Below are positions 9,406-16,724 of a stretch of 64,000 bases of DNA, in pieces (the first letter of the stretch is position 1; the number at the start of each line of letters is the position of its first letter). A model generated the notes under the pieces. That model did not search any database. It worked only from the letters and a program-made list of their open reading frames with translations, and was not told the origin of the DNA. The stretch comes from an uncultured Clostridium sp. (GTDB lineage Bacteria; Bacillota; Clostridia; TANB77; CAG-508). The stretch is taken from the NCBI GenBank assembly GCA_905213875.1, contig CAJMJN010000003.1:58949-122948 (forward strand), written 5' to 3'. The position numbers and the translations under genes were made by a program.

Positions 9406-9702
9406 TTATAATGATGTTTTTCTATTTCTTAATTCTGGCTCTGGTGGTATTAATGGTGAATATGAATCTCCATCAAATACTTCTACCTCTACTGTTCTTG
9501 TTAAAACATCTGTGTAACTATATGTTACATTTCTATTATTCTCTTCATATTTTACTACAAAAATATTTGGATATGCTTTTTCTATTGTGGCTTCTTTTTC
9601 AAAGGCTTTGCTTCTTCCTAGTGAACCTTTTACTATTATCTTTTGTCCTACTTTTTCTAATATATCAGTTTTCAGATTTGCTATATCATTTCTACAAATC
9701 AT
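9406..9702 (-). CDS. veg: Veg family protein
   Basis: 98 residues, the size of Veg (DUF1021). Conserved parts are G-x4-KGSLGRSK, YPNIFVVKYEE and TYSYTDVLTRTVEV. Veg is a small abundant cytosolic protein; in Bacillus subtilis it affects biofilm gene expression and lies next to yabG, as here. The gene has a near-perfect SigA promoter (9732-9760) and its own terminator, consistent with strong independent expression. Confidence 0.92.
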   Translation of the reverse strand: MICRNDIANLKTDILEKVGQKIIVKGSLGRSKAFEKEATIEKAYPNIFVVKYEENNRNVTYSYTDVLTRTVEVEVFDGDSYSPLIPPEPELRNRKTSL

Positions 9703-9731
9703 ATCCTCACCTACTCCCTTATGATGGCTAA

Positions 9732-9760
9732 ATTATAGCATTTTTTGGCCTTATTGTCAA
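9732..9760 (-). promoter_or_regulatory. SigA promoter of veg
   Basis: Minus strand TTGACA (9755-9760), 17 bases, TATAAT (9732-9737): a perfect consensus, matching the known strong veg promoter of Bacillus. Confidence 0.92.
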
Positions 9761-9872
9761 AATTTAGCATTTCTTGTTTTAGCCGTATAACCTGCTTGTT
9801 TCAAGGGATTGGCAAGTTTGTTTTCACTATGTTACAACTATATTACATTTTTGTTACATGTTTATTTTGAAG

Positions 9873-10484
9873 TTAATTTTTCTTTTGTAATTGAACTTTT
9901 AATTTTCCATTACTTCCTATTCCACTTATTCCTTTTTTACCATCTCTTAATTCATTTGCAATATCATCAATTGTTATATATTTATATTTCTCTGTTGTAG
10001 CTATTCTTTCAGCTACAATTAAAGGATCTATAAAATCTATTAATATTCGTGCTGGTGATGATGCAAAATTTGCACCTGCTGCCATTATTGCTTCAAAGTA
10101 ACTTTGGCAGGCTCCTGCAAATATTGCTATATTTGCATTATTGTTTTTTTCATATCTTCTTGCTTCTCTTACTGTTTCTATAAAATATTTTGAATTTTTA
10201 TAGTTGTAAATATCATAATATCTTGTTCCTTTTTTAAACATTTCGTCATGTCCTGTAACTACAAGGATATCAGGCTTATATACTTCTAGTAAATTATAAA
10301 CTACTTGTGGTTGTCTATATTCTGGTATATTTTTTACAACTGCATTTAATCCTACTTTTTGATAATAATTATATGCTTTTTCACTGTACTTTTTATCACC
10401 ATCTAAATGAAGTATTTTACCTGATATTATTTGAGTTTTACATTCTTCTATATCACCTATCGCTTTTTGACTCATCATTTTCAC
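9873..10484 (-). CDS. yabG: YabG sporulation protease, short form
   Basis: 203 residues that align with the C-terminal two thirds of YabG, the cysteine protease that trims coat proteins late in sporulation. Landmarks are GKILHLDGD, PDILVVTGHDE, YRYYD-x-NYKNSKYFIETV, IFAGACQSYFEA (the Cys and the His of TGHD are candidates for catalysis) and AGANFASSPARIL. Bacillus and C. difficile YabG carry about 90 more N-terminal residues. There is no room for them here because spoIIID ends 56 bases upstream, and the ATG has its own GGGGTGA site. Either a natural short form or loss of the N-terminal domain. A SigK/SigE-like promoter lies in the gap. Confidence 0.85.
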   Translation of the reverse strand: MKMMSQKAIGDIEECKTQIISGKILHLDGDKKYSEKAYNYYQKVGLNAVVKNIPEYRQPQVVYNLLEVYKPDILVVTGHDEMFKKGTRYYDIYNYKNSKYFIETVREARRYEKNNNANIAIFAGACQSYFEAIMAAGANFASSPARILIDFIDPLIVAERIATTEKYKYITIDDIANELRDGKKGISGIGSNGKLKVQLQKKN

Positions 10485-10504
10485 CCCATTTGTCAGGCTA
10501 CTAC

Positions 10505-10532
10505 ATTATATGTCAAAATTCGTCGATTGGTG
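10505..10532 (-). promoter_or_regulatory. Possible mother-cell (SigK/SigE-type) promoter of yabG
   Basis: Minus strand CACC (10529-10532), 16 bases, CATATAAT (10505-10512), close to the SigK pattern AC-N16-CATA. yabG is SigK-controlled in Bacillus. Short motifs, so tentative. Confidence 0.45.
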
Positions 10533-10540
10533 TATTTATA

Positions 10541-10680
10541 CTAATGACCATATTTTCTTTTTGTTGCCATCCCTCCTCTTATGTGCCTTTCTGCTTTATT
10601 TTCATCTAAAACTACTCGTACTTCTTTAGCTAAACTAGGATTTATTTTCTTTAGTCTTTCTGATACATCTTTGTGTACTG
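10541..10680 (-). CDS. spoIIID: spoIIID, 3' segment (separated from its start by the mobile element)
   Basis: The last 40 codons plus the shared junction encode the C-terminal half of SpoIIID: VHKDVSERLKKINPSL, then ERHIRGGMATKRKYGH, the basic DNA-binding tail, with stop TAG at 10541. No start codon or ribosome site of its own is visible. The 17 bases 10664-10680 recur at 20483-20499 in the 5' segment. Joining the two at this repeat gives 53 + 40 = 93 residues in frame, the same length as Bacillus SpoIIID. The serine recombinase frame runs through this junction and ends at 10635. Confidence 0.93.
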
Positions 10681-12362
10681 ACGTTACTTTTCGTAACGGT
10701 AGGATATTCTTCATTATTATTGGCATCTTTGTTTTCTGTGTCTTCTCCATTTTGGTAAATGTCTTCAAATTTTGTTATTACTGGCTCATTTGTTCCTATT
10801 TCATTTAGTAGTTTTAGTCTTACTTCTACATTTGAATCTGAATCAACCTCAATTACATCAATTATTGTTTTTAGCATTGCATTTGTTATTGTTTGATTAT
10901 TTAATATGTCATCTACTGTTTTTATCGTTTTATTAAGTTCTTTTTCTAGTACATCTTTTTCTTTTATTTCTGATGTAATTAGTTTTAATTCTCTTTCAAG
11001 TCTTGCAATATCTTCATTTAGTGGATTTGTATATTTCTTTAGTTCTTGTATATTGATTATTTCATTTTGAAACATTTCCATGTATTTTTGTTTTTTAACT
11101 GTTACTTTTTCAATTTCTTTTAAAAGACTTTCTTCACTTCTTTCATTGTTTTCTCTTAATTTTGTAATCTTTTCAAATTCTTTTTCAACAGCTTTCATAA
11201 AATCTTTTTTATTTTTTATTATACTTTTTAAATAGATTTTTATTGCATTTAAAAGTTCTTCTTCATCAATAACAGTTGTATTTGGACAATGGTTTACTCC
11301 CATTGAATTTCTTCCACTACATACCCATCTAATATATTCTGGTCCATCAGCTGTATATTTTCTCTTTATTCTTCTAAATGAATAACCACAATGTTTGCAA
11401 TATATAAGTGTGCTAAATACATATTCTGTTTTTTCTCTTTTGTTATTTAATTTAAATTCGTTTGATCTTTGCTCTAAAAGTTCTTGTGCTCTGTTAAATA
11501 GTTCGTCTGATATTATTCTCATTTCTGGTCTTTCAACAACTATCCATTCTTCTTCTGGCAATTCTTTTCTTGTTCCTGTTATAAAGTCTGTTACTTCTGA
11601 TTTTTTATTTGTTACTCTTCCTGTATATATTGGATTTTTAAGCATTCTTACAATAGATGTTTGTACCCATTTTGATTTTGTTTTTTTAGTACGTATTCCT
11701 CTGTCATTTAAGTTCCATGCTATTTTTGTTGTACCTATCCCTTTATATACGTAACTTTCAAATATTTCTTTTACAATTTTTGCTTCTTCTTCATTTATTT
11801 TTAAAGTATATCTTTCGTCTGGAATTTTGTCATATCCAAATACTAGATTAGGCACTCTTCCTTTTTTTGCTGTGATGTCTTTTCCGAATTTAACTCTTTT
11901 AGACATATTAGCACTTTCTTGCTGTGCCATTGCTCCTAAAATTGTTAATATAAATTCAGAGCCACCTTCCATTACTTCACCATTGTTTAAAAAATCTACT
12001 TGCACTCCATAAGATTTTAGCTCTCTTACACTTTGTAATAAGTCTACTGTATTTCTTGCAAAACGGCTTACATCTTTTACTACTACTTTATCAAACTTTT
12101 TTGCTTTTGCATCTATCATCATTTGTTGAAATTGTTTTCTGTGTTTTATTTGTTTTCCTGATATTCCTTCATCTGCATATAGCTTGTACAATTCATAGTC
12201 GTTCTTTTTAGTAAATTCATTAAAAAATTCTATTTGCTTTTCCAATGAATCTATCTGTGCTTCTTTTTCAGTTGATACCCTACAATATGCTGCAATTTTC
12301 ATAACATCACTACTTTCTTTATTTTTCTGTTTCGTTGTTTTCGTTCTGTTACATTTTAGCAT
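10635..12362 (-). CDS. Large serine recombinase (site-specific integrase/excisionase)
   Basis: 575 residues as drawn; the typical first residues MKIAAYCRVST begin at an internal ATG (12302), which may be the true start. Domains: resolvase catalytic domain (about residues 21-165, nucleophile Ser in CRVST, DVSRFARN), recombinase domain (about 185-290, FGYDKI, LKNPIYTGRV), a zinc ribbon with Cys pairs (CKHCGYSF, then two later Cys), and a coiled coil (about 395-490). Such enzymes integrate and excise elements at short cores. The last nine or so residues are encoded beyond the attachment core, in spoIIID DNA, so the C-terminus changes when the element moves. Its location inside a split sporulation gene resembles skin-element recombinases. 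Confidence 0.93.
   Translation of the reverse strand: MLKCNRTKTTKQKNKESSDVMKIAAYCRVSTEKEAQIDSLEKQIEFFNEFTKKNDYELYKLYADEGISGKQIKHRKQFQQMMIDAKAKKFDKVVVKDVSRFARNTVDLLQSVRELKSYGVQVDFLNNGEVMEGGSEFILTILGAMAQQESANMSKRVKFGKDITAKKGRVPNLVFGYDKIPDERYTLKINEEEAKIVKEIFESYVYKGIGTTKIAWNLNDRGIRTKKTKSKWVQTSIVRMLKNPIYTGRVTNKKSEVTDFITGTRKELPEEEWIVVERPEMRIISDELFNRAQELLEQRSNEFKLNNKREKTEYVFSTLIYCKHCGYSFRRIKRKYTADGPEYIRWVCSGRNSMGVNHCPNTTVIDEEELLNAIKIYLKSIIKNKKDFMKAVEKEFEKITKLRENNERSEESLLKEIEKVTVKKQKYMEMFQNEIINIQELKKYTNPLNEDIARLERELKLITSEIKEKDVLEKELNKTIKTVDDILNNQTITNAMLKTIIDVIEVDSDSNVEVRLKLLNEIGTNEPVITKFEDIYQNGEDTENKDANNNEEYPTVTKSNVSTQRCIRKTKENKS
10664..10680. repeat. Left attachment site core
   Basis: TACATCTTTGTGTACTG, identical to 20483-20499. 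It encodes the VHKDV of SpoIIID on the minus strand; the bases on both sides differ from the other copy. Confidence 0.93.
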
Positions 12363-12390
12363 ATCAGTTTCATTTTTTCAATATAAAAGC

Positions 12391-12424
12391 ACAAAAAAAC
12401 TACTCCACTTTCAGAAATAGTTTT
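12391..12424 (-). terminator. Terminator downstream of the type III toxin
   Basis: Stem AAAACTA/TAGTTTT (arms 12396-12402 and 12418-12424), with a T run when read leftward. Confidence 0.65.
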
Positions 12425-12430
12425 AATTTT

Positions 12431-12458
12431 GTCGCCAACAGGGTGGCGAGTAACATTT
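12431..12458 (-). repeat. Solitary antitoxin-like hairpin downstream of the toxin
   Basis: TCGCCAACAGGGTGGCGAG followed by TAACATTT matches the hairpin core of the two antitoxin repeats at 13023-13115 (stem CGCCA/TGGCG, loop with AGGG on the plus strand). It lies 11 bases beyond the toxin stop and just before the terminator, outside the usual antitoxin array. Confidence 0.7.
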
Positions 12459-12469
12459 GAAATTATATT

Positions 12470-12946
12470 TTACTTATTTAATAATATTTTCTTCATTTCA
12501 ATTATATCATAAAATGGTATTTGCACACCGTCTTTTGCTAAATCAACCACTCTTAATGCTTTAGTAATTACCTGTTCTTTTATAATTTCTGGTATTTCAA
12601 CATCCCTATTAGAATTTGTATATTTCTTTTCTATGTAATCTAATGTTGTTGGAAATATATTTTGTATTAAAAAAACAGCTTTTTTTCCTAAAACACTTCC
12701 AAAAACAAAGTTATATACTGGCTTTTTTCCACTTTTCGCCTTTTTCTTTTCATAAATTTTTTCATACTTTTCATATTTAGTAGAAATTGGAACAAACCAT
12801 ATTATTTCGCTATTTTGTCTATCTTTAAAGCAAAAATAGCAAGGTCTTTTATTACCATTTTCTTTATTAACCATTAATCCATAATCTTTAAATACATCAA
12901 AAAATTCATCTTTTATAAAGTAAAATTTTCCATCTTCTATTACCAT
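12470..12946 (-). CDS. Type III toxin, ToxN/AbiQ family endoribonuclease (CptN-like)
   Basis: 158 residues from the ATG at 12946, which has AGGAG 9 bases upstream; the frame is open further upstream but that part is the antitoxin leader. Family features are the start KFYFIKDEFFDVF, KRPCYFCFKD, IIWFVPISTKYEKY (with the conserved basic residues after PIS), NFVFGSVLGKKAVFLIQNIFP and a helical C-terminus. ToxN-type toxins cut RNA and are held inactive by repeated units of a small RNA, protecting against phages or stabilising DNA. The repeats, terminator and promoter directly upstream confirm the class. Its likely role here is maintenance of the element or phage abortive infection. Confidence 0.88.
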   Translation of the reverse strand: MVIEDGKFYFIKDEFFDVFKDYGLMVNKENGNKRPCYFCFKDRQNSEIIWFVPISTKYEKYEKIYEKKKAKSGKKPVYNFVFGSVLGKKAVFLIQNIFPTTLDYIEKKYTNSNRDVEIPEIIKEQVITKALRVVDLAKDGVQIPFYDIIEMKKILLNK

Positions 12947-12971
12947 TTTGCTCCATCTCCTTTTTATGAAA

Positions 12972-13001
12972 ATATGGGATCTACTTTTATAGACCCCATA
13001 T
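12972..13001 (-). terminator. Terminator between RNA antitoxin and toxin
   Basis: Arms 12972-12983 and 12990-13001 (with one G-U pair) and a short T run leftward. In type III systems such a leaky terminator sets the excess of antitoxin RNA over toxin mRNA. Confidence 0.8.
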
Positions 13002-13148
13002 TTAACTATAATTAACATTTTTCCACCTGCACATTTGTATCTCGCAAGCAGGGTTGCGGCTCACATTTTCTCACCTATACATTTATTTCGCCAATAGGGT
13101 GGCGACTCACATTTTAATTATAGTAGATATTAAATATCTACTACTATT
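13002..13148 (-). ncRNA. Type III RNA antitoxin (two tandem repeats of about 46-47 nt)
   Basis: Transcribed leftward from the promoter at 13155-13183. Two full direct repeats (13070-13115 and 13023-13069) each begin AAAATGTGAG and end near AGGTG; the start of a third (AAAATGT) follows. Each has a hairpin: CGCCA/TGGCG in the first and CGCAA/TTGCG in the second, so both sides of the stem changed together, which supports a conserved RNA fold. A 21-base palindrome (13122-13142) lies near the expected RNA 5' end. Repeat number and length fit known cptI-type antitoxins. Confidence 0.85.
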
Positions 13149-13154
13149 ATATTC

Positions 13155-13183
13155 ATTATACACACTTTTTATCATTTTTTCAA
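13155..13183 (-). promoter_or_regulatory. Promoter of the antitoxin-toxin unit
   Basis: Minus strand TTGAAA (13178-13183), 17 bases, TATAAT (13155-13160). The palindrome 13122-13142 just downstream could be an operator or the RNA's 5' stem. Confidence 0.85.
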
Positions 13184-13241
13184 TAGATTTATTATAATTT
13201 ATTGTATTTTTTTATATCTTATTATAACTTATTCTATTTTC

Positions 13242-13430
13242 CTATAACTCAATTTCTCCATCTTCTATACTGTGAGAATTTTGATAAGCATTTGAATTAT
13301 AATCAAAAATTATCTTATTGTCATTCTCAGCTAAATTATAAGCAAGAACACCAGCCATAGCTTGTACTATTTGTTCTTCAGTATTAGGATTTATAAACGT
13401 AATCTTCAAACCCTTTTTCAAAACTCTCAC
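13242..13430 (-). CDS. Small protein of unknown function
   Basis: 62 residues from a GTG; a TTG three codons in (LKKGLKITFINPN) has the better ribosome-site spacing (AGGTGAG) and may be the real start. The sequence is acidic towards its end and has no motif that I recognise; part of it (EEQIVQAMAGVLAYNL) looks like one amphipathic helix. It lies between the antitoxin promoter and the helix-turn-helix gene, reading the same way. Confidence 0.5.
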   Translation of the reverse strand: MRVLKKGLKITFINPNTEEQIVQAMAGVLAYNLAENDNKIIFDYNSNAYQNSHSIEDGEIEL

Positions 13431-13514
13431 CTTCTTTCACTTCAATACTATTATTTAAAGTTTAAAAATATTACTAAAATAAAAAATATACCTTGAACAA
13501 TTTCAAAGCATATC

Positions 13515-13976
13515 TTATACACATATTCTTTTATTTCTTATACAATTTGCATTAATCACATTACTTACCCTTTTTGGTACATCAAAAGCAAATTTAAATC
13601 CTCTTTTCAAAACTAAATCGCTAGAATTTTTATCATATTGAAACATACCTCTGTTCCATTTAGCAAAATCCATATCTGATATTTGTGTTTTAGTTGATAA
13701 ATATTCATTATCTTTGTTAATTTGTATTATCATTGCTTGATACTCTTGTTTCTCTGTTTGTCTTCTTTTATTTATATAGTTTCTTTTACAAGCTTTATGA
13801 TTTTCCTTACTTATATTACTTCTATATCTCTTTTCTGCATCATATCTCTCATCTTTTTTAATAACTTTTGTAATATAAGGTTTACTCACTTCTAGTTCTT
13901 CTGCTATGTCTGTTGGTCTTTTGTGTTCTTCATAAAAAAGTCTTATTATTTCTTCATTTTTACCTATTTTTATCAC
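13515..13976 (-). CDS. Helix-turn-helix DNA-binding protein
   Basis: 153 residues. Residues 8-45 (EEIIRLFYEEHKRPTDIAEEL, then SKPYITKVIKKDERY) form a sigma-region-4/transposase-type helix-turn-helix. A basic linker and a C-terminal part rich in basic residues follow. Such proteins are common on clostridial mobile elements as regulators, but the target is unknown. The start follows a GGAGGTGA site. The gene is divergent from the DUF6076-like gene, so it may control the shared intergenic region (13977-14138). Confidence 0.7.
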   Translation of the reverse strand: MIKIGKNEEIIRLFYEEHKRPTDIAEELEVSKPYITKVIKKDERYDAEKRYRSNISKENHKACKRNYINKRRQTEKQEYQAMIIQINKDNEYLSTKTQISDMDFAKWNRGMFQYDKNSSDLVLKRGFKFAFDVPKRVSNVINANCIRNKRICV

Positions 13977-14138
13977 CTCCGTTCTTAATGGTTAATTTTC
14001 CGTCTACAACTTTATACAATAATTATTCCAAAAAGTATTGTATTTACATCAATATTATAGTATAATATAATTAGAATGTCAATAACAATTTTTATTTTTT
14101 TATAAATTGTTTATAAATGAATTGGAGGAAATATTGAA

Positions 14139-15233
14139 ATGAATAGGGATTTACCAGAAAATAAATTTTTTGAAGATTTTTATATTTGGTTTAATCAAGA
14201 AAAAAGAGAAGAATATTATTCTACCCCTTTATATTATTATAAAGCTAGTTTTAATATAGATTACGATACTCATACACTTAAAGTATATTGGAAGGAAAAT
14301 GAAGGTACAGATAACGGCTTAAAACACCCTGCCACCTTGTATTTCCCTTTTGTAGAAAAGTTCGGTACTTTTTTAGTTAGATTTTTGAATGCCAATTTAT
14401 CTACTTATGAATCTGCATATAAAGACTTCTTCTTCGCTTATGGTTTTGAAATATTAAAAGATTTAGAAGAAGATTATAAATTTACATTATCAAATAATTA
14501 TGGAAATGATGAAACATACTTAAAAGAAACTCAAAAAATTTATGACACTTTAAAACAAAAAATAATATATGTTCAAGAAGAAATGAAAAATGCAATAAAT
14601 TACATATTTAATATTGAAGAAGATGAAAATCTAAAGGATTTTACATCTGCCCAAAGATATGCAGTTTATTTAATTAAGCAAATGGGAAAATTACATACTT
14701 TTAATAAAAATGATTATATTATACGAGATAGTTTTTCTAACAAATATGATCAATTCCAAAATACTAGTGAACACACTTTATTAAACGAATTAAAAAATAA
14801 AAGTATGTTCATTTCTATGATAGATACACATAAAAGTAACGATTTATCTAGTATTTGTTATGCAGTATTAGAAGAATTAGTAAAAACAAATAATAACCCT
14901 ATTAAAAAATGTCAAAATTGTGGCTTGTATTTTATACCTACTTCAAGACTTGACGAAATTTATTGTGACTATCCAAAAGATAATGTAAAAACTTGTAGAG
15001 AACAAGGTGCTATTCTTACATATAACAAAAGATTACAAGAAAAATCAGCTTATGCAGAGTACAGAAAAACATATCAACAAAAATTCGTTGCAGTTAGTAA
15101 AAATAAGGAAGATAAACAATTAAAGAAAAATTTTGATAAATGGAAAAAACTTGCTAAAGAAAAAATTAACAGCTTAAAACATGGTGAACTTTCTGAAGAA
15201 GAAGTTTATGAATGGATTTTAAACAATAAATAG
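14139..15233 (+). CDS. DUF6076-like protein with zinc-finger-like cysteines
   Basis: 364 residues, cytosolic. The middle third is helical. Near residue 265 is KKCQNCGLYFIPTSR, followed by YC and TCREQGA, a C-x2-C...C...C arrangement that could bind zinc, then a basic helical tail. This resembles DUF6076 proteins, which are frequent on clostridial integrative elements; the function is not known. It is the only larger gene of the element's left half reading rightward. The start has GGAGG. A strong shared terminator lies at its end. Confidence 0.6.
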   Translation: MNRDLPENKFFEDFYIWFNQEKREEYYSTPLYYYKASFNIDYDTHTLKVYWKENEGTDNGLKHPATLYFPFVEKFGTFLVRFLNANLSTYESAYKDFFFAYGFEILKDLEEDYKFTLSNNYGNDETYLKETQKIYDTLKQKIIYVQEEMKNAINYIFNIEEDENLKDFTSAQRYAVYLIKQMGKLHTFNKNDYIIRDSFSNKYDQFQNTSEHTLLNELKNKSMFISMIDTHKSNDLSSICYAVLEELVKTNNNPIKKCQNCGLYFIPTSRLDEIYCDYPKDNVKTCREQGAILTYNKRLQEKSAYAEYRKTYQQKFVAVSKNKEDKQLKKNFDKWKKLAKEKINSLKHGELSEEEVYEWILNNK

Positions 15234-15235
15234 AC

Positions 15236-15269
15236 AAAAGTCTAATGCAATAAACTGCATTAGACTTTT
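15236..15269. terminator. Bidirectional terminator
   Basis: A perfect 14-bp inverted repeat AAAAGTCTAATGCA/TGCATTAGACTTTT with a 6-base loop between two convergent genes. The TAA stop of the leftward gene lies inside it. Confidence 0.93.
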
Positions 15270-15607
15270 CCTTTTTTAAAAAGATTCTCATAACTAAATT
15301 TTTCATTTAATTCTATTTCTTTGATTTTTAACTCTATACTATCATCAATTTTTAATTTTTTACTTTCATCAGAATCACATAAGTAACTTCTATATATCAA
15401 TGATAATATAGCTCTTGTTTCTTTTAGTAAGTTTTGCTCATTTAATGATAATTCCATATTTAAATTAGGAATATATGATTTTGACTTTTTCTGCTCTACA
15501 AATTCCAAAAACGAATTTGGTATTTTATTTAACATATCTTTTTGCATTATTTTCAATATCATATCCACTTCTGCTAAAGCATTTTGATATTCAATAGTCA
15601 TATACAT
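15260..15607 (-). CDS. Hypothetical protein
   Basis: 115 residues, predicted mostly helical (EYQNALAEVDMILKIMQ, then NEQNLLKETRAILSLIYR), no membrane segment, no recognised domain. It is the third gene of a leftward set (with 15619-16716 and 16725-17849) with gaps of about 10 bases, so it is probably an operon partner of those two unknown proteins. Confidence 0.6.
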   Translation of the reverse strand: MYMTIEYQNALAEVDMILKIMQKDMLNKIPNSFLEFVEQKKSKSYIPNLNMELSLNEQNLLKETRAILSLIYRSYLCDSDESKKLKIDDSIELKIKEIELNEKFSYENLFKKGKV

Positions 15608-15618
15608 TTCTCCTTTGT

Positions 15619-16716
15619 TTAATCATCTAAAGATATATCCGTACTTTCTTGTACTTTATCTTGATTTACTTCTTGTACAGGATGTAATTCTTCTCCAATA
15701 GCACTTGTTGCTGATTGTCTAGCTGAAGCATTAGAAGTTCTATCTACTAAAGAAAAATCACTTAATGATATTCCATGTTGTATCAAAGATTTTTTTGTTT
15801 CTTTTATAGTCTTTTTACTATCAGCTATTACACTTTTTGCTTGTCTACTTAATTCTTCCAAATCGACTTCTTCTTTTCTTTCAGATTTTCTAGTGAAATC
15901 TGGAACATATAAATGCATATCTTCATCTTTTACTTGATAAATTTCAGAATCTGGTAAATCTTTTTTATATTCTTCAATTAGAGCTTCTTGTAGTTGAGGA
16001 ACTAGATGTTCTAATCCTAATCTTTTCAAATCTGGTATTACACTTTCCTCTAAAAGTCCCGGAACATTAAATGCATGATGTTTGTGTGGAATATCAAAAT
16101 CTCCAAATTTTTGTGAACCAGCAATTTCCTTAACTAATGCTTGAACTATATTATCTTCTAAATTGTACTTCCATATATCCGAATCTATATCTTTATATTC
16201 TTGCAATGAGCTATCAAGCATACCTTGTTCTTCTTCAGTTAATGATAAATCAACAGGTTGTACAGGAACAAAAAATGCTCTTATTCTTGAAAAGAATTTT
16301 CTTATTGGACTAACATTTTGTAATGCTAACACTCGTTCATTTTTTTGTTTAGCAACATTTCCGATTGTTTTACCATATTCGCCTAATTTATCAGTTGATG
16401 TTGCTAATTTATCTATTAAGTCATGAATAATAGCATCTCCCAAAAAAGATGAACCAACAAAACCATAATCTTCAAATTCTTTAGAAAACATTGATATTCC
16501 TGCATTTCTAAATTCATGTGATAATTCTACTATTTTATTATTCAAAGTTGTACTAACATTAGGAATGCTGACATGTGATTGTCCTAAATTTGTTGCATTT
16601 GTTGTCATTTTGCTTATCCCTTCAAACTGCGTTGAACCTACTTCTATTATTTTAGCAAAAATTGTATCTTTATACTTTTTTTCAAATTCTTCTACTTGTT
16701 TATTATCTACAGCCAT
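15619..16716 (-). CDS. Hypothetical protein, probable partner of the acidic coiled-coil protein
   Basis: 365 residues. The first 140 are helical with many Asn, Ser and Thr. A short hydrophobic-basic stretch (PIRKFFSRIRAFFVPVQP, near residue 145) could touch a membrane. A histidine-rich spot (PHKHHAF) and a C-terminal coiled region with QAKSVIADSKKTIKETKK follow. No family is recognised. It ends 11 bases before the 115-residue gene and begins 8 bases after the acidic protein, so the three are likely made together. Confidence 0.65.
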   Translation of the reverse strand: MAVDNKQVEEFEKKYKDTIFAKIIEVGSTQFEGISKMTTNATNLGQSHVSIPNVSTTLNNKIVELSHEFRNAGISMFSKEFEDYGFVGSSFLGDAIIHDLIDKLATSTDKLGEYGKTIGNVAKQKNERVLALQNVSPIRKFFSRIRAFFVPVQPVDLSLTEEEQGMLDSSLQEYKDIDSDIWKYNLEDNIVQALVKEIAGSQKFGDFDIPHKHHAFNVPGLLEESVIPDLKRLGLEHLVPQLQEALIEEYKKDLPDSEIYQVKDEDMHLYVPDFTRKSERKEEVDLEELSRQAKSVIADSKKTIKETKKSLIQHGISLSDFSLVDRTSNASARQSATSAIGEELHPVQEVNQDKVQESTDISLDD

Positions 16717-16724
16717 ACTTCCTC

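Noticed and set aside
10541..10768. A 75-codon frame starting at 10768 as an independent small gene
   Set aside because: Its first half is the recombinase gene in another frame and has no start signal; only the part after the 17-bp repeat is real, as the end of spoIIID.
12420..13115. The CGCC...GGCG hairpins as a CRISPR array
   Set aside because: Only three copies, unevenly spaced, with varying arms, and two are directly abutting; they fit an RNA antitoxin.
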